NCBI GenBank assembly: GCA_023249195.1
Contig: JAHFDB010000016.1
Span: forward strand, 1 to 32,243
DNA: 32,243 nt
Source: a bacterium
GTDB lineage: Bacteria; Margulisbacteria; Marinamargulisbacteria; SXXA01; JAHFDB01
Reading direction: 5' to 3'
Under the pieces are notes generated by a model, which was given only the letters and a program-made list of their open reading frames with translations, did not search any database and was not told where the DNA came from. The position numbers were made by a program, and so were the translations under genes. Within the stretch, counting starts at the first letter, position 1; each line of letters begins with the position of its first letter. Of the stretch, positions 1-7,741 are shown one piece after another.

Positions 1-744
<744 letters not shown>

Positions 745-751
745 AGCGCCC

Positions 752-1069
752 GTGTTATCTGCGCAACCTTTTCTAGAGGGCCGACATAAGCACGTCAAAA
801 AACGTGTGGTTCACATTGGTTTTTTTACCATGACCGTTATTATCTTGATCTACATTTTTTATATCGGGATCAAAAATATACTGAGATACAACGCCTTTAA
901 GCAAGAGCTCTCCAATGCTTTTCTCCAACTAGAGGAAGAATATCGCCTCAATCGACTGTATAAACGCCAACTGGCGGATATTGATAAGCCCGAATTTTGG
1001 GAAATTCAAGCAAAAGAGCAGCTGGGCTTTGTGAAAAAGGGAGAAGTGGTCTACAAACTTTATAAGTAA
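752..1069 (+). CDS. FtsB/DivIC-like septum formation initiator
   Basis: A 105-aa bitopic membrane protein of the FtsB/DivIC family, which in known bacteria links early and late divisome proteins (FtsL, FtsQ). There is a short basic cytoplasmic tail, one membrane segment at about residues 22-42 (FFTMTVIILIYIFYIG), then a coiled coil (about 50-80) and the family ending AKEQLGFVKKGEVVYKL. Those last residues are the most diagnostic part. The start is GTG and no convincing Shine-Dalgarno sequence is visible, so the exact N-terminus is uncertain; translation may be coupled to enolase 7 nt upstream. FtsB versus DivIC naming cannot be decided from sequence alone. Confidence 0.85.
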   Translation: MLSAQPFLEGRHKHVKKRVVHIGFFTMTVIILIYIFYIGIKNILRYNAFKQELSNAFLQLEEEYRLNRLYKRQLADIDKPEFWEIQAKEQLGFVKKGEVVYKLYK

Positions 1070-1109
1070 AATGCTATAGTCGTTTTATTCACCAGATTCA
1101 TATTTAAAC

Positions 1110-1115
1110 AGGAGG
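1110..1115 (+). promoter_or_regulatory. Strong Shine-Dalgarno for exbB-like gene
   Basis: AGGAGG lies 9 nt before the ATG at 1125. The 55-nt gap before it also contains TATAGT (1075-1080), which could be a -10 element, but no matching -35 is seen at normal spacing, so no promoter is claimed. Confidence 0.7.
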
Positions 1116-1124
1116 ATTTTAGTT

Positions 1125-1733
1125 ATGTTTCACCTTTTTTTAAAGGGCGGTATTATGATGTATCCTCTGTTGGCCTGCTCGCTTTGGGCGGTTTACATGA
1201 TTATTCAAAAGATTCTTCTTCTCAAATACAACCCTATTTTGACTCCCTCTTTACTTGAAAAAGTACAAAACAAAGTTCTTGCTTCAGGAAAAGCCCAAAC
1301 TATTCAAGAACTGCAGGTAAGTAATGATGTGGGCGTGCAATTTATTGCCAATGTGATTGCAGCTTCCAGCCTCCCTTTAGAGGAAGTACAAGACAGAATG
1401 GGCATTTTGGCAGGTCCTGTCATTTTGAAAATGGAGAGCAACATGAATATGCTGTCCGCCTTAATTACAGTAGCCCCTATGATAGGCCTTTTAGGTACAG
1501 TGTTGGGTTTGATCGATATTTTTAGAGGGCTCGCAATGGCTGCGGCCGGAGATCCGACCGTTATGTACTCTGGAATTTCTATTGCGCTGGTCAATACGGT
1601 TACAGGCCTTTTAGTGGCCATCCCATGCGCTTTTTTCTTTCAATATTTATCCCACAAGCTTGAAGTTGCCATTGCCGATATGGAAGTTCAAATCAACGGG
1701 TTTCTAGATTTTTGCCAAGCTCAAAAAAGGTAG
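1125..1733 (+). CDS. ExbB/TolQ/MotA-family proton channel subunit
   Basis: A 202-aa inner-membrane protein of the ExbB/TolQ family. With ExbD/TolR it uses proton-motive force to drive TonB or TolA. There is an N-terminal membrane segment (about 10-30) and the conserved pair of C-terminal helices, with MLSALITVAPMIGLLGTVLG at about 108-127 and the ISIALVNTVTGLLVAIPCAF stretch at about 145-165. Those Gly/Thr-rich segments are the family signature. It is followed after 6 nt by an ExbD/TolR gene and then a TonB-like gene, which favours an ExbB role over TolQ, though no TonB-dependent receptor is in the window. The AGGAGG ribosome-binding site supports the start. Confidence 0.9.
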   Translation: MFHLFLKGGIMMYPLLACSLWAVYMIIQKILLLKYNPILTPSLLEKVQNKVLASGKAQTIQELQVSNDVGVQFIANVIAASSLPLEEVQDRMGILAGPVILKMESNMNMLSALITVAPMIGLLGTVLGLIDIFRGLAMAAAGDPTVMYSGISIALVNTVTGLLVAIPCAFFFQYLSHKLEVAIADMEVQINGFLDFCQAQKR

Positions 1734-1739
1734 GCCCTT

Positions 1740-2168
1740 ATGATTAGACTGCGTTCCCATTCCAGAAAAAAAACAGACCTCCGATTCGAAATTATTCCCA
1801 TTATCGATGTCATGTTTACGCTGCTGATTTTTTTTGTCATTTACTGCACTATGCTTGCCCCCATTTCGAGCAAGGGAATTCAGCTTAAATTACCTACGGC
1901 AAGTTCTGTTGTTCCCGAAAAAAAAGGTGTCACTGTCAGTGTGGATGCAAGTCAAAAAGTGTACCTAGATTCTGTCTATATGCCCAGTGAATTGGTAAAA
2001 CTTAAAGTGGCTCAGCTGATGAAAGAGAACCCTGAAACCTATGTCATTTTAAGTGTAGATCGTACGGTAGAATATGACTTTGTTGTACATGTGTTGGATA
2101 GTATTCGGCTGGGGGGCTGTGCAAATGTCGTTTTAGAAGCCGAACAAAAAAATAGCAATGAGCGGTAA
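1740..2168 (+). CDS. ExbD/TolR-family biopolymer transport protein
   Basis: A 142-aa bitopic protein: basic cytoplasmic tail, one membrane helix at about 18-37 (IIPIIDVMFTLLIFFVIY) and a periplasmic domain. Asp23 within the helix matches the single essential protonatable aspartate of TolR/ExbD. The periplasmic part contains the family-like YVILSVDRTVEYDFVVHVLD. It lies 6 nt after the ExbB-like gene and overlaps the TonB-like gene by 11 nt, so the three are probably co-translated and form one motor. Confidence 0.9.
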   Translation: MIRLRSHSRKKTDLRFEIIPIIDVMFTLLIFFVIYCTMLAPISSKGIQLKLPTASSVVPEKKGVTVSVDASQKVYLDSVYMPSELVKLKVAQLMKENPETYVILSVDRTVEYDFVVHVLDSIRLGGCANVVLEAEQKNSNER

Positions 2169-2769
2169 TGCACGCCGAATAGACCGCATTTCTTGGACTG
2201 TTAGCATCGTTTTACATGCGCTGCTTCTTTTTTTTGCGCTTCCTGCACTGACATTGCAGGTCGATAAAAATCTTCAATTTGCCATTCCTGTTACTTTGGA
2301 TCTGAAATCCAAAATGGCAGCCCCCCCCAAGGCTATCCCCAAAAAAGCACAGATCGGCAAGAAAAAAACCTCGCATAAAACAGTGGAAAAACACAAAAAA
2401 CTGGCGACTCGCGGAACGATTCCCGTACCTGCTGCAGCCACTGAGCATGAAGCAGCCCCCACCGATACGGCCCCTGTATCCTTACCTGGAGATCGAGACG
2501 AGCCGGTAACGATCAACGCGGTTGCACCTATTTATCCCAAAGAAGCTTTAAACAATAATTGGACGGGGACTGTCACGTTGCTCATTACCATTGATAAACA
2601 AGGAAAACCTGTATGGACAGAAATAGTCAAATCAAGTGGGCACGTGTCTTTGGACGAATCCTTTGTACGCACCATTCAAAATTTTTATACCTTTAAGCCG
2701 AAACGTTTCCTGGGCAAGGATATCCCTGGAAAAATTCGGCTATCTTACACCTTTGAACTGGATAAATAA
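2158..2769 (+). CDS. TonB-like energy transducer
   Basis: A 203-aa protein with TonB architecture: a short N-terminus, one membrane anchor at about 10-30, a Lys/Pro/Ala-rich periplasmic stretch (about 45-110), and a C-terminal TonB domain (about 115-203). That domain contains APIYPKEALNNNWTGTVTL and the late YTFKPKRFLGKDIPGKIRLSYTFEL. It transmits the ExbB/ExbD motor force to outer-membrane partners. The ATG overlaps the exbD-like 3' end in another frame. A run of eight C at 2321-2328 lies early in the linker; gain or loss of one base would shift the frame. The protein could serve a specialised partner, perhaps the secreted 652-aa protein encoded immediately downstream, but that is inference. 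Confidence 0.85.
   Translation: MSGNARRIDRISWTVSIVLHALLLFFALPALTLQVDKNLQFAIPVTLDLKSKMAAPPKAIPKKAQIGKKKTSHKTVEKHKKLATRGTIPVPAAATEHEAAPTDTAPVSLPGDRDEPVTINAVAPIYPKEALNNNWTGTVTLLITIDKQGKPVWTEIVKSSGHVSLDESFVRTIQNFYTFKPKRFLGKDIPGKIRLSYTFELDK
2321..2328 (+). repeat. C8 homopolymer inside tonB-like gene
   Basis: Eight consecutive C residues encode the Ala-Pro-Pro part of the linker just after the membrane anchor. This is the kind of tract that can slip in replication; whether it does here cannot be seen from one sequence. Confidence 0.9.
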
Positions 2770-4727
2770 TGAGCACTTTCTATAAAAATGTGACCCGTTT
2801 AGTGGTGTGGCTCCTGTTAGTCTGCGTCCCCTTGATGGCGCAAAAAGAAGGGGGGTTAGGGAGTGAACAGGGACAAAAGACTGTCTCTGTTGAGAATGAA
2901 TTTTTAAAAATCAGTGTGAATAATGGGCCTTATGATCAAGGTCGATTTTCAGTAGATACTACTTCAGGAGATCCTCAGAATCCTCTAGATGATCAAAAGT
3001 CATTGATCTTTGGACGCCCCATTCCATGGACTTCCTACACAACGGTTTACATTGATTCTATTCCCTATGTATTTGGAGGCATTAATAAAAAAATTGAGAA
3101 GCGTGCAGGAAAATCGGTTAAATTTGGAGAAATTGTGTCTCAAGCTGCGATTGCGGAAGGGTTTCAGACTGAATGCCGTTTTGGAACCATCAGGGTTATT
3201 CAAACCCTCACTTTCTCTCGAAATCCGTCTACACGTGTGAAAGACAGTGTCTTGATTTCTTATGAGGTGATCAACACAGATGCGACCCCCCACCAAATAG
3301 GCGTTCGGGTCATGCTAGACACGAAGCTTGGAGACAATGATGGGGCTCCGTTTAGAATTGGCGATCGATCGATTCAGTCCGAAATGATGTTTAAAGGGGC
3401 CGATATTCAAGATTATTGGCAGGCTTTTGATAGTTTGACTTCACCCAACGTAATTGCCCAAGGGTCTTTGCGGATTCCTGAAGAGAAAGTATTTCCTCCC
3501 GATCGACTCTATTTGGTGAATTGGGGGACGGTGGCCGATAATCCTTGGGATTTTGAGTACCAAGAGGGGCGCAGTTTTGTACGAGAGGGTGAGCTTGAAA
3601 AAGACACGGCTCTCGCCTTGTATTGGGATCCGATCACCTTGTCCGCTGGAAAAAGCACCTCGTATAAAACAGTCTATGGGTTGGGTGGCGTGTCACTTGC
3701 TTCCGGAGCACTGAGCCTTGGGTTAACCGCCCCCGCAGAGGCTTATGCAACCTCAAAAAAAGACATTTTAGTCGTAGGCTATGTGTCGAATGTAGGCGGA
3801 TTCGATTCCAGAGACACAAAAGCCACCTTCACTTTGCCCTCTGGACTAAGTCTTTCTGGAGGAAAACTTACCCATGATTTGACCACCTTGATGGGGAAAT
3901 CTACCCGTCAAATTCCAATTCGGGTTCAGGTGAATCCTGGGGCTTCTGGTCCACAAAAAATAACCTTTTCAGTCACCTCTTCAACCTTGAATCCAAACTC
4001 AATTTCTAGAATGATCGATGTGATAGCGGCGCCCAAAATAACCGGAAGCTTAGCCGCTCCCTCTCTTAAATTAGTCACGCTCAATGCCTATCTTGATATT
4101 TCTGCAAGTGTAACCAACACCGATACTCGGCAATCTTTAGATCACATTCAGGTGGGTTTGACTCTAGATCCCAGTTTATCCTTGCCTGCTTTTGAATCAG
4201 GAACAAAATGGATTAACCATCTCAGACCTCAAGAAACGCAGACCGTTTTTTGGAAGATTAAAGTCACAAATCCAAGCTCAAAACAAGCCCAAATAAAGGC
4301 ACGTGTGTCTTCCCCTATTTTAGTCCCTCTTGAGCTTTCCAAAACCCTTTCCTTGAGTTCGGCTGAGCAAGAATTATTTATTGAACCCAGCGTGAAAACC
4401 GTGAAAAAAGGCGATTATTTCTATGTTCTTTTAGCAGGAAAATATGTATTACCTTTCGATCACCTCAATCAACTGGTATTGTTTGATACGACTCAGGTGC
4501 GCTATTTACGACTTTCACCGGAAGCTTGGATCGAGGATACCCAGCAGGACGCTGCGTTAAAAGCAGAGACAGGAAAGTTTTATGTATCGAGCCTCAATAA
4601 CCCTAAGGGGGCATATCAAAAACGCTTGTGCAAGCTTCATTTTAAGGCTTTAAAAGAGGGTTTAGCCACGTTCCAGTTAGTTCAAGGCAATAAAGTAACT
4701 ACCATGACGGTTCAGATTGAACCCTAA
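2769..4727 (+). CDS. Secreted multidomain protein of unknown function (cohesin-like C-terminus)
   Basis: I do not recognise a named family. The 652-aa product starts with a signal peptide (about 1-25, hydrophobic WLLLVCVPLMA, likely cleaved after AQ). Residues about 35-310 form a beta-rich domain rich in Asp, Gly and aromatics. About 325-525 looks like two Ig/CARDB/DUF11-like repeats (phrases such as VGYVSNVGGFDSRDTKATFT and LDISASVTNTDTRQSLDHIQV). About 535-652 has a cohesin-like layout: VKKGDYFYVLL, a central DTTQVRYLRLSPEA segment and a final KLHFKALKEGLATFQL strand. The ATG overlaps the TonB stop by 1 nt, so it is translationally coupled to the TonB motor genes. An extracytoplasmic surface or adhesion role is plausible but unproven. 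Confidence 0.7.
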   Translation: MSTFYKNVTRLVVWLLLVCVPLMAQKEGGLGSEQGQKTVSVENEFLKISVNNGPYDQGRFSVDTTSGDPQNPLDDQKSLIFGRPIPWTSYTTVYIDSIPYVFGGINKKIEKRAGKSVKFGEIVSQAAIAEGFQTECRFGTIRVIQTLTFSRNPSTRVKDSVLISYEVINTDATPHQIGVRVMLDTKLGDNDGAPFRIGDRSIQSEMMFKGADIQDYWQAFDSLTSPNVIAQGSLRIPEEKVFPPDRLYLVNWGTVADNPWDFEYQEGRSFVREGELEKDTALALYWDPITLSAGKSTSYKTVYGLGGVSLASGALSLGLTAPAEAYATSKKDILVVGYVSNVGGFDSRDTKATFTLPSGLSLSGGKLTHDLTTLMGKSTRQIPIRVQVNPGASGPQKITFSVTSSTLNPNSISRMIDVIAAPKITGSLAAPSLKLVTLNAYLDISASVTNTDTRQSLDHIQVGLTLDPSLSLPAFESGTKWINHLRPQETQTVFWKIKVTNPSSKQAQIKARVSSPILVPLELSKTLSLSSAEQELFIEPSVKTVKKGDYFYVLLAGKYVLPFDHLNQLVLFDTTQVRYLRLSPEAWIEDTQQDAALKAETGKFYVSSLNNPKGAYQKRLCKLHFKALKEGLATFQLVQGNKVTTMTVQIEP

Positions 4728-4747
4728 TCACTCTAAAGGAGAAAATA

Positions 4748-5260
4748 ATGAAACGTATTGCAGTTGTTTTTTTAGCGACACTTCTATTGGCACAAGGAAT
4801 TGGCTATGCCCAGATAATTTCGGATGTACCTAAGACAGACCCCGCTTTTTCCGCCATTACAAAATCAGTAAAGGACGGATATTTGTCGACATTTTCATCG
4901 GATACCTTTCAGCCTCAACAGGCCGTTTCAAGAAAAGAACTTGCGATTATTATTGACAAATTAAGCTCGGATTTGAGCGACAGAAGCTCAAGCTTGACCA
5001 AGGGAGATACGCAAGAGTTAAAATCGCTTTTGAAATCGTTCAAGGGCTATATGTCAGATACTGATTCCGTGAGAACAGCCTCCGATTCACGTTTAACTTT
5101 GGTTGAAGATGAGCAAAAAGTTCTCAATCATGATTTAAGTAAAATCAACGATTCGTTAAAACTGGAAATAGAAACTTTAAAACAACAAAATCAAAACGAG
5201 CACGTCTATCTTTGGGGTGGCGTGATTGGGGCTGTCATTTTAGGGATTTTAGTTAAATAA
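4748..5260 (+). CDS. SLH-domain protein with coiled coil and C-terminal membrane anchor (Omp-alpha-like)
   Basis: A 170-aa secreted protein in four parts. These are a signal peptide (1-22, ending YAQ), a single SLH domain (about 25-75, with ISDVPKTDPAFSAI, the FSSDTFQPQQAVSRKELAI core), a polar coiled-coil stretch (about 78-150), and a C-terminal hydrophobic segment (WGGVIGAVILGILV, about 153-169). SLH domains bind pyruvylated secondary cell-wall polymer on peptidoglycan. SLH plus coiled coil plus a C-terminal hydrophobic anchor is the layout of Thermotoga Omp-alpha, a periplasmic spacer holding the outer membrane. This one would be a much shorter version. AAAGGAG about 7 nt before the ATG supports the start. 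It is the last envelope gene of this block. Confidence 0.8.
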   Translation: MKRIAVVFLATLLLAQGIGYAQIISDVPKTDPAFSAITKSVKDGYLSTFSSDTFQPQQAVSRKELAIIIDKLSSDLSDRSSSLTKGDTQELKSLLKSFKGYMSDTDSVRTASDSRLTLVEDEQKVLNHDLSKINDSLKLEIETLKQQNQNEHVYLWGGVIGAVILGILVK

Positions 5261-5261
5261 A

Positions 5262-6038
5262 GTGTCCCTTCGAGCCCCTTTTTCGGAGAGAAGAAAACAC
5301 CTTCTTAATAAAATTGCCATGTCTGACCATGTGGCCAATGCCTATCTTTTTTCTGGAAGAGCGGGGTCATTTTTACACGTAGCCGGCCGCTATTTTGCAG
5401 CCGCTGTAAACTGTCAAAACAAAACCCAAGAAGGCCCTTGTTGTGACTGTACCGTCTGCCGTTCCATTGAACAGAATACAGGGGTCCACTTTGTCGAATT
5501 TGCTTCTGAAAAAATAGGGGTCGATGCCGTTCGCCAGTGGCAAGAATTGGTGAGATACAGCCATGAAAACGGACGCCTTTTTGTTTCTATTTCATGGGCA
5601 GAAGGGTTTAGCACCGAAGCGGCTAATGCGTTTTTAAAAACCTTGGAAGAACCCCCTTCTGGGGTAACCTTTATCTTGCTCACACGCCAGCCGTGGTCGG
5701 TTCTTTCTACGATTCAATCTCGATGTCAGCATCTTGTATTTCCTGTTTTGACTGGAACCATCGACAAAGAAGAAACACTGACTTTCCCCTATCTTTCTAT
5801 CGAGTCTCTTAAATCCATGTCTTTATTAGATCGTTTGGCATGGGTGCAAGAACTTGCCAAGGATAAAATTCAGGCCAAGACCGTATTGGGGCTTTGGCTA
5901 GATGAGCTGTGGAAAAATCGAGGTTCTGAATCTTATTCTCAAGCCATTGAGCAGGTTATCGAAAATATTTCTCAAATGAAGTATAATCTAAATTTGAGGT
6001 TACATTTGGAGAATCTTGTCATGCGTATTTTGGTTTGA
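5262..6038 (+). CDS. holB: DNA polymerase III delta'-like clamp-loader subunit
   Basis: A 258-aa AAA+ protein of the DnaX/HolB family, part of the clamp loader that puts the sliding clamp on DNA. Seen in order: HVANAYLFSGRAGS, a degenerate Walker A lacking GKT as is usual for delta'; a zinc-ribbon cysteine cluster (CCDCTVC); the family stretch ANAFLKTLEEPPSGVTFIL; and the SRC motif in QSRCQHLVFP. The degenerate P-loop argues for delta' rather than tau/gamma. The protein is shorter than E. coli HolB (334 aa) and the C-terminal domain is reduced. The start is GTG, only 1 nt after the SLH gene stop, with no clear Shine-Dalgarno, so it probably depends on translational coupling. Confidence 0.82.
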   Translation: MSLRAPFSERRKHLLNKIAMSDHVANAYLFSGRAGSFLHVAGRYFAAAVNCQNKTQEGPCCDCTVCRSIEQNTGVHFVEFASEKIGVDAVRQWQELVRYSHENGRLFVSISWAEGFSTEAANAFLKTLEEPPSGVTFILLTRQPWSVLSTIQSRCQHLVFPVLTGTIDKEETLTFPYLSIESLKSMSLLDRLAWVQELAKDKIQAKTVLGLWLDELWKNRGSESYSQAIEQVIENISQMKYNLNLRLHLENLVMRILV

Positions 6039-6053
6039 TCATCAGGAGAAACA

Positions 6054-6395
6054 GTGACTTGCATTTTTTGTGAGATTGTTAAGAAGAACATTCCTTCTCA
6101 AATTGTATACGAAACCGATCAGGTTTTAGCTTTCAAGGATATTGCACCGGTGGCACCTGTGCACATTGTGGTAATTCCGAAAAAGCACCTCAAATCAGTG
6201 ATGGAGTTTGACCCAGAGGAGGGGATGCTTACCGTTTTATTAATGCGTGCCATTCGAGAAATTGCGAGTGCACAACAGTTGCCCGAAAATGGGTTTCGAG
6301 TGGTGACCAATGTGGGTTCCCACGGTGGGCAAAGTGTCCACCACGTTCATTTTCATATACTAGGAGGGCGGCCCATGACGTGGCCTCCCGGGTAA
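6054..6395 (+). CDS. hinT: HIT-family nucleotide hydrolase (HinT-like)
   Basis: A 113-aa histidine-triad protein. HinT enzymes hydrolyse purine nucleoside phosphoramidates and acyl-adenylates in the cytosol. The N-terminal [13 protein letters not shown] is characteristic, and the catalytic triad H97-V-H99-F-H101 lies in [18 protein letters not shown], with the ordinary C-terminal Trp-Pro-Pro-Gly ending. The start is GTG with AGGAGA 6-7 nt upstream. It sits between the delta' gene and rpsU. Confidence 0.93.
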   Translation: MTCIFCEIVKKNIPSQIVYETDQVLAFKDIAPVAPVHIVVIPKKHLKSVMEFDPEEGMLTVLLMRAIREIASAQQLPENGFRVVTNVGSHGGQSVHHVHFHILGGRPMTWPPG

Positions 6396-6412
6396 ATCAT
6401 GAGGAGAGAAAA

Positions 6413-6610
6413 ATGGCTAAACAAGAAAAAAAACCAGGCGAATCAATCGATTCTGTTTTAAGAAAGTTCAAAAGAAAAATTAAAAACGAAGGCATCCTTC
6501 AAGAGCTTCGTAAACGCGAGTACTATGAAAAGCCTTCTGAACTCAGAAAGCGTAAAGCCAAAGCAGCTGTGCGCCGCAATGTGAATCAGCAAAAAGCTGA
6601 AGAATTATAA
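6413..6610 (+). CDS. rpsU: 30S ribosomal protein S21
   Basis: A 65-aa basic protein of the bS21 family, located in the small ribosomal subunit near the anti-Shine-Dalgarno region. The core [19 protein letters not shown], then [18 protein letters not shown], is diagnostic. The listed ORF starts at 6380, but the better start is the ATG at 6413, preceded by GAGGAGAG (6401-6408). That start gives the usual short S21 N-terminus and avoids overlap with hinT. Confidence 0.94.
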   Translation: MAKQEKKPGESIDSVLRKFKRKIKNEGILQELRKREYYEKPSELRKRKAKAAVRRNVNQQKAEEL

Positions 6611-6615
6611 GACCT

Positions 6616-7728
6616 TTGTCTTCCCTCTTAAACTGGCGATTTTCTTTACTTGATCGGTATTTATTTCGCCAGTTTATGGGGCCTTTTATTTTGGCAGTAG
6701 CCGGATTTGCCATTATTGGGATGCTTGATTTTCTGTTTTATTTAGTCGATTTATCTGTCCTTTCCGGTGTTTCTTCCCACGTTCTTTTAAAATTACTGTT
6801 CTACAAGCTTCCTGGCATTATGGTGTTGTTTTTTCCTATGGCCGTGTTGTTTTCGGTCATGCTGATGTTGGTTAGAATGGCCAAAGATAGCGAGCTAACC
6901 GCGTTACGCACTTCGGGAGTTCACACCTTGCGTATTTTAACCCCACTTTTAGTCGCATGTTTTTTTGTGGCAGGCATGTCCTATCTTTCAAATGAAAAAC
7001 TAGTCCCTTGGACAGCGCAGGCTTCAGAAACCGTCATGCGCGAACACATTCAGCATATTCCTCCGCCAGAAATTGTTCAGAATGTTGTCTTTAAAGAGGG
7101 CGATCGCTTTTTTTATATTCAAGAAGTAGATGCGAAACACAATGAACTTAAGCACCTCTTAATGTTTGAAGAACGAGCCCATTTCCCTCGACTCACTACT
7201 GCTCAAAAAGCCGTTTGGAAAGGGCGTTCCTGGCATTTACAGAAAGGGTATATTCAAGATATTAATGACGATGGAAGCATGCGGTTTTCAGATCATTTTT
7301 CAGAACTTATTTTGCATGTAGACCAGGACTTGGCCGCCTTTTATAGGCCGCCTAAATCTGCTCGTGAAATGGATTCAAAAGAACTTCGGAATAAAATTCA
7401 AGGGCTTCAAAAAAGCGGGTTAAGCACCCGTTCACTCAGCGTAGAATACCACATGAAAAAAAGCGTGCCTGTTGCCTGTGTTATTTTTGGGTTAATTGGG
7501 ATGTCCTATTGTCTAACCTTTGTACGATCGGGCCAAGATTGGTGGGGCGTCATTATTGCCATTTGCTTGGCTGTACTGACAGTGGCACTCTATTTTTTCA
7601 TGGTAGCCCTTTGTCGTGCTTTTGCAAAAAGCGGCACCCTAGATCCCCTCCTGGGTGCATGGCTTCCCAATGTGGTCTATGGCACTTTGGGTTTAAGCCT
7701 TGTTTCATATCAAAGTGTGATGAAATGA
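6616..7728 (+). CDS. LptF/LptG-family lipopolysaccharide export permease
   Basis: A 370-aa inner-membrane protein of the YjgP/YjgQ family. With LptB2 and LptC it extracts LPS for transport to the outer membrane. The hallmark N-terminus LLDRYLFRQFMGPFILAVAGF is present. Three membrane helices lie at about 15-40, 55-85 and 105-125, followed by a periplasmic beta-jellyroll domain (about 140-275) and three helices at about 278-365, as in the family. Only one copy is present, and LptF cannot be told from LptG; the partner must be elsewhere. The start is TTG, 5 nt after rpsU, without an obvious ribosome-binding site, so the N-terminus is the least certain part. lptD lies downstream. Confidence 0.88.
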   Translation: MSSLLNWRFSLLDRYLFRQFMGPFILAVAGFAIIGMLDFLFYLVDLSVLSGVSSHVLLKLLFYKLPGIMVLFFPMAVLFSVMLMLVRMAKDSELTALRTSGVHTLRILTPLLVACFFVAGMSYLSNEKLVPWTAQASETVMREHIQHIPPPEIVQNVVFKEGDRFFYIQEVDAKHNELKHLLMFEERAHFPRLTTAQKAVWKGRSWHLQKGYIQDINDDGSMRFSDHFSELILHVDQDLAAFYRPPKSAREMDSKELRNKIQGLQKSGLSTRSLSVEYHMKKSVPVACVIFGLIGMSYCLTFVRSGQDWWGVIIAICLAVLTVALYFFMVALCRAFAKSGTLDPLLGAWLPNVVYGTLGLSLVSYQSVMK

Positions 7729-7741
7729 AAGAGCAAGCCCG

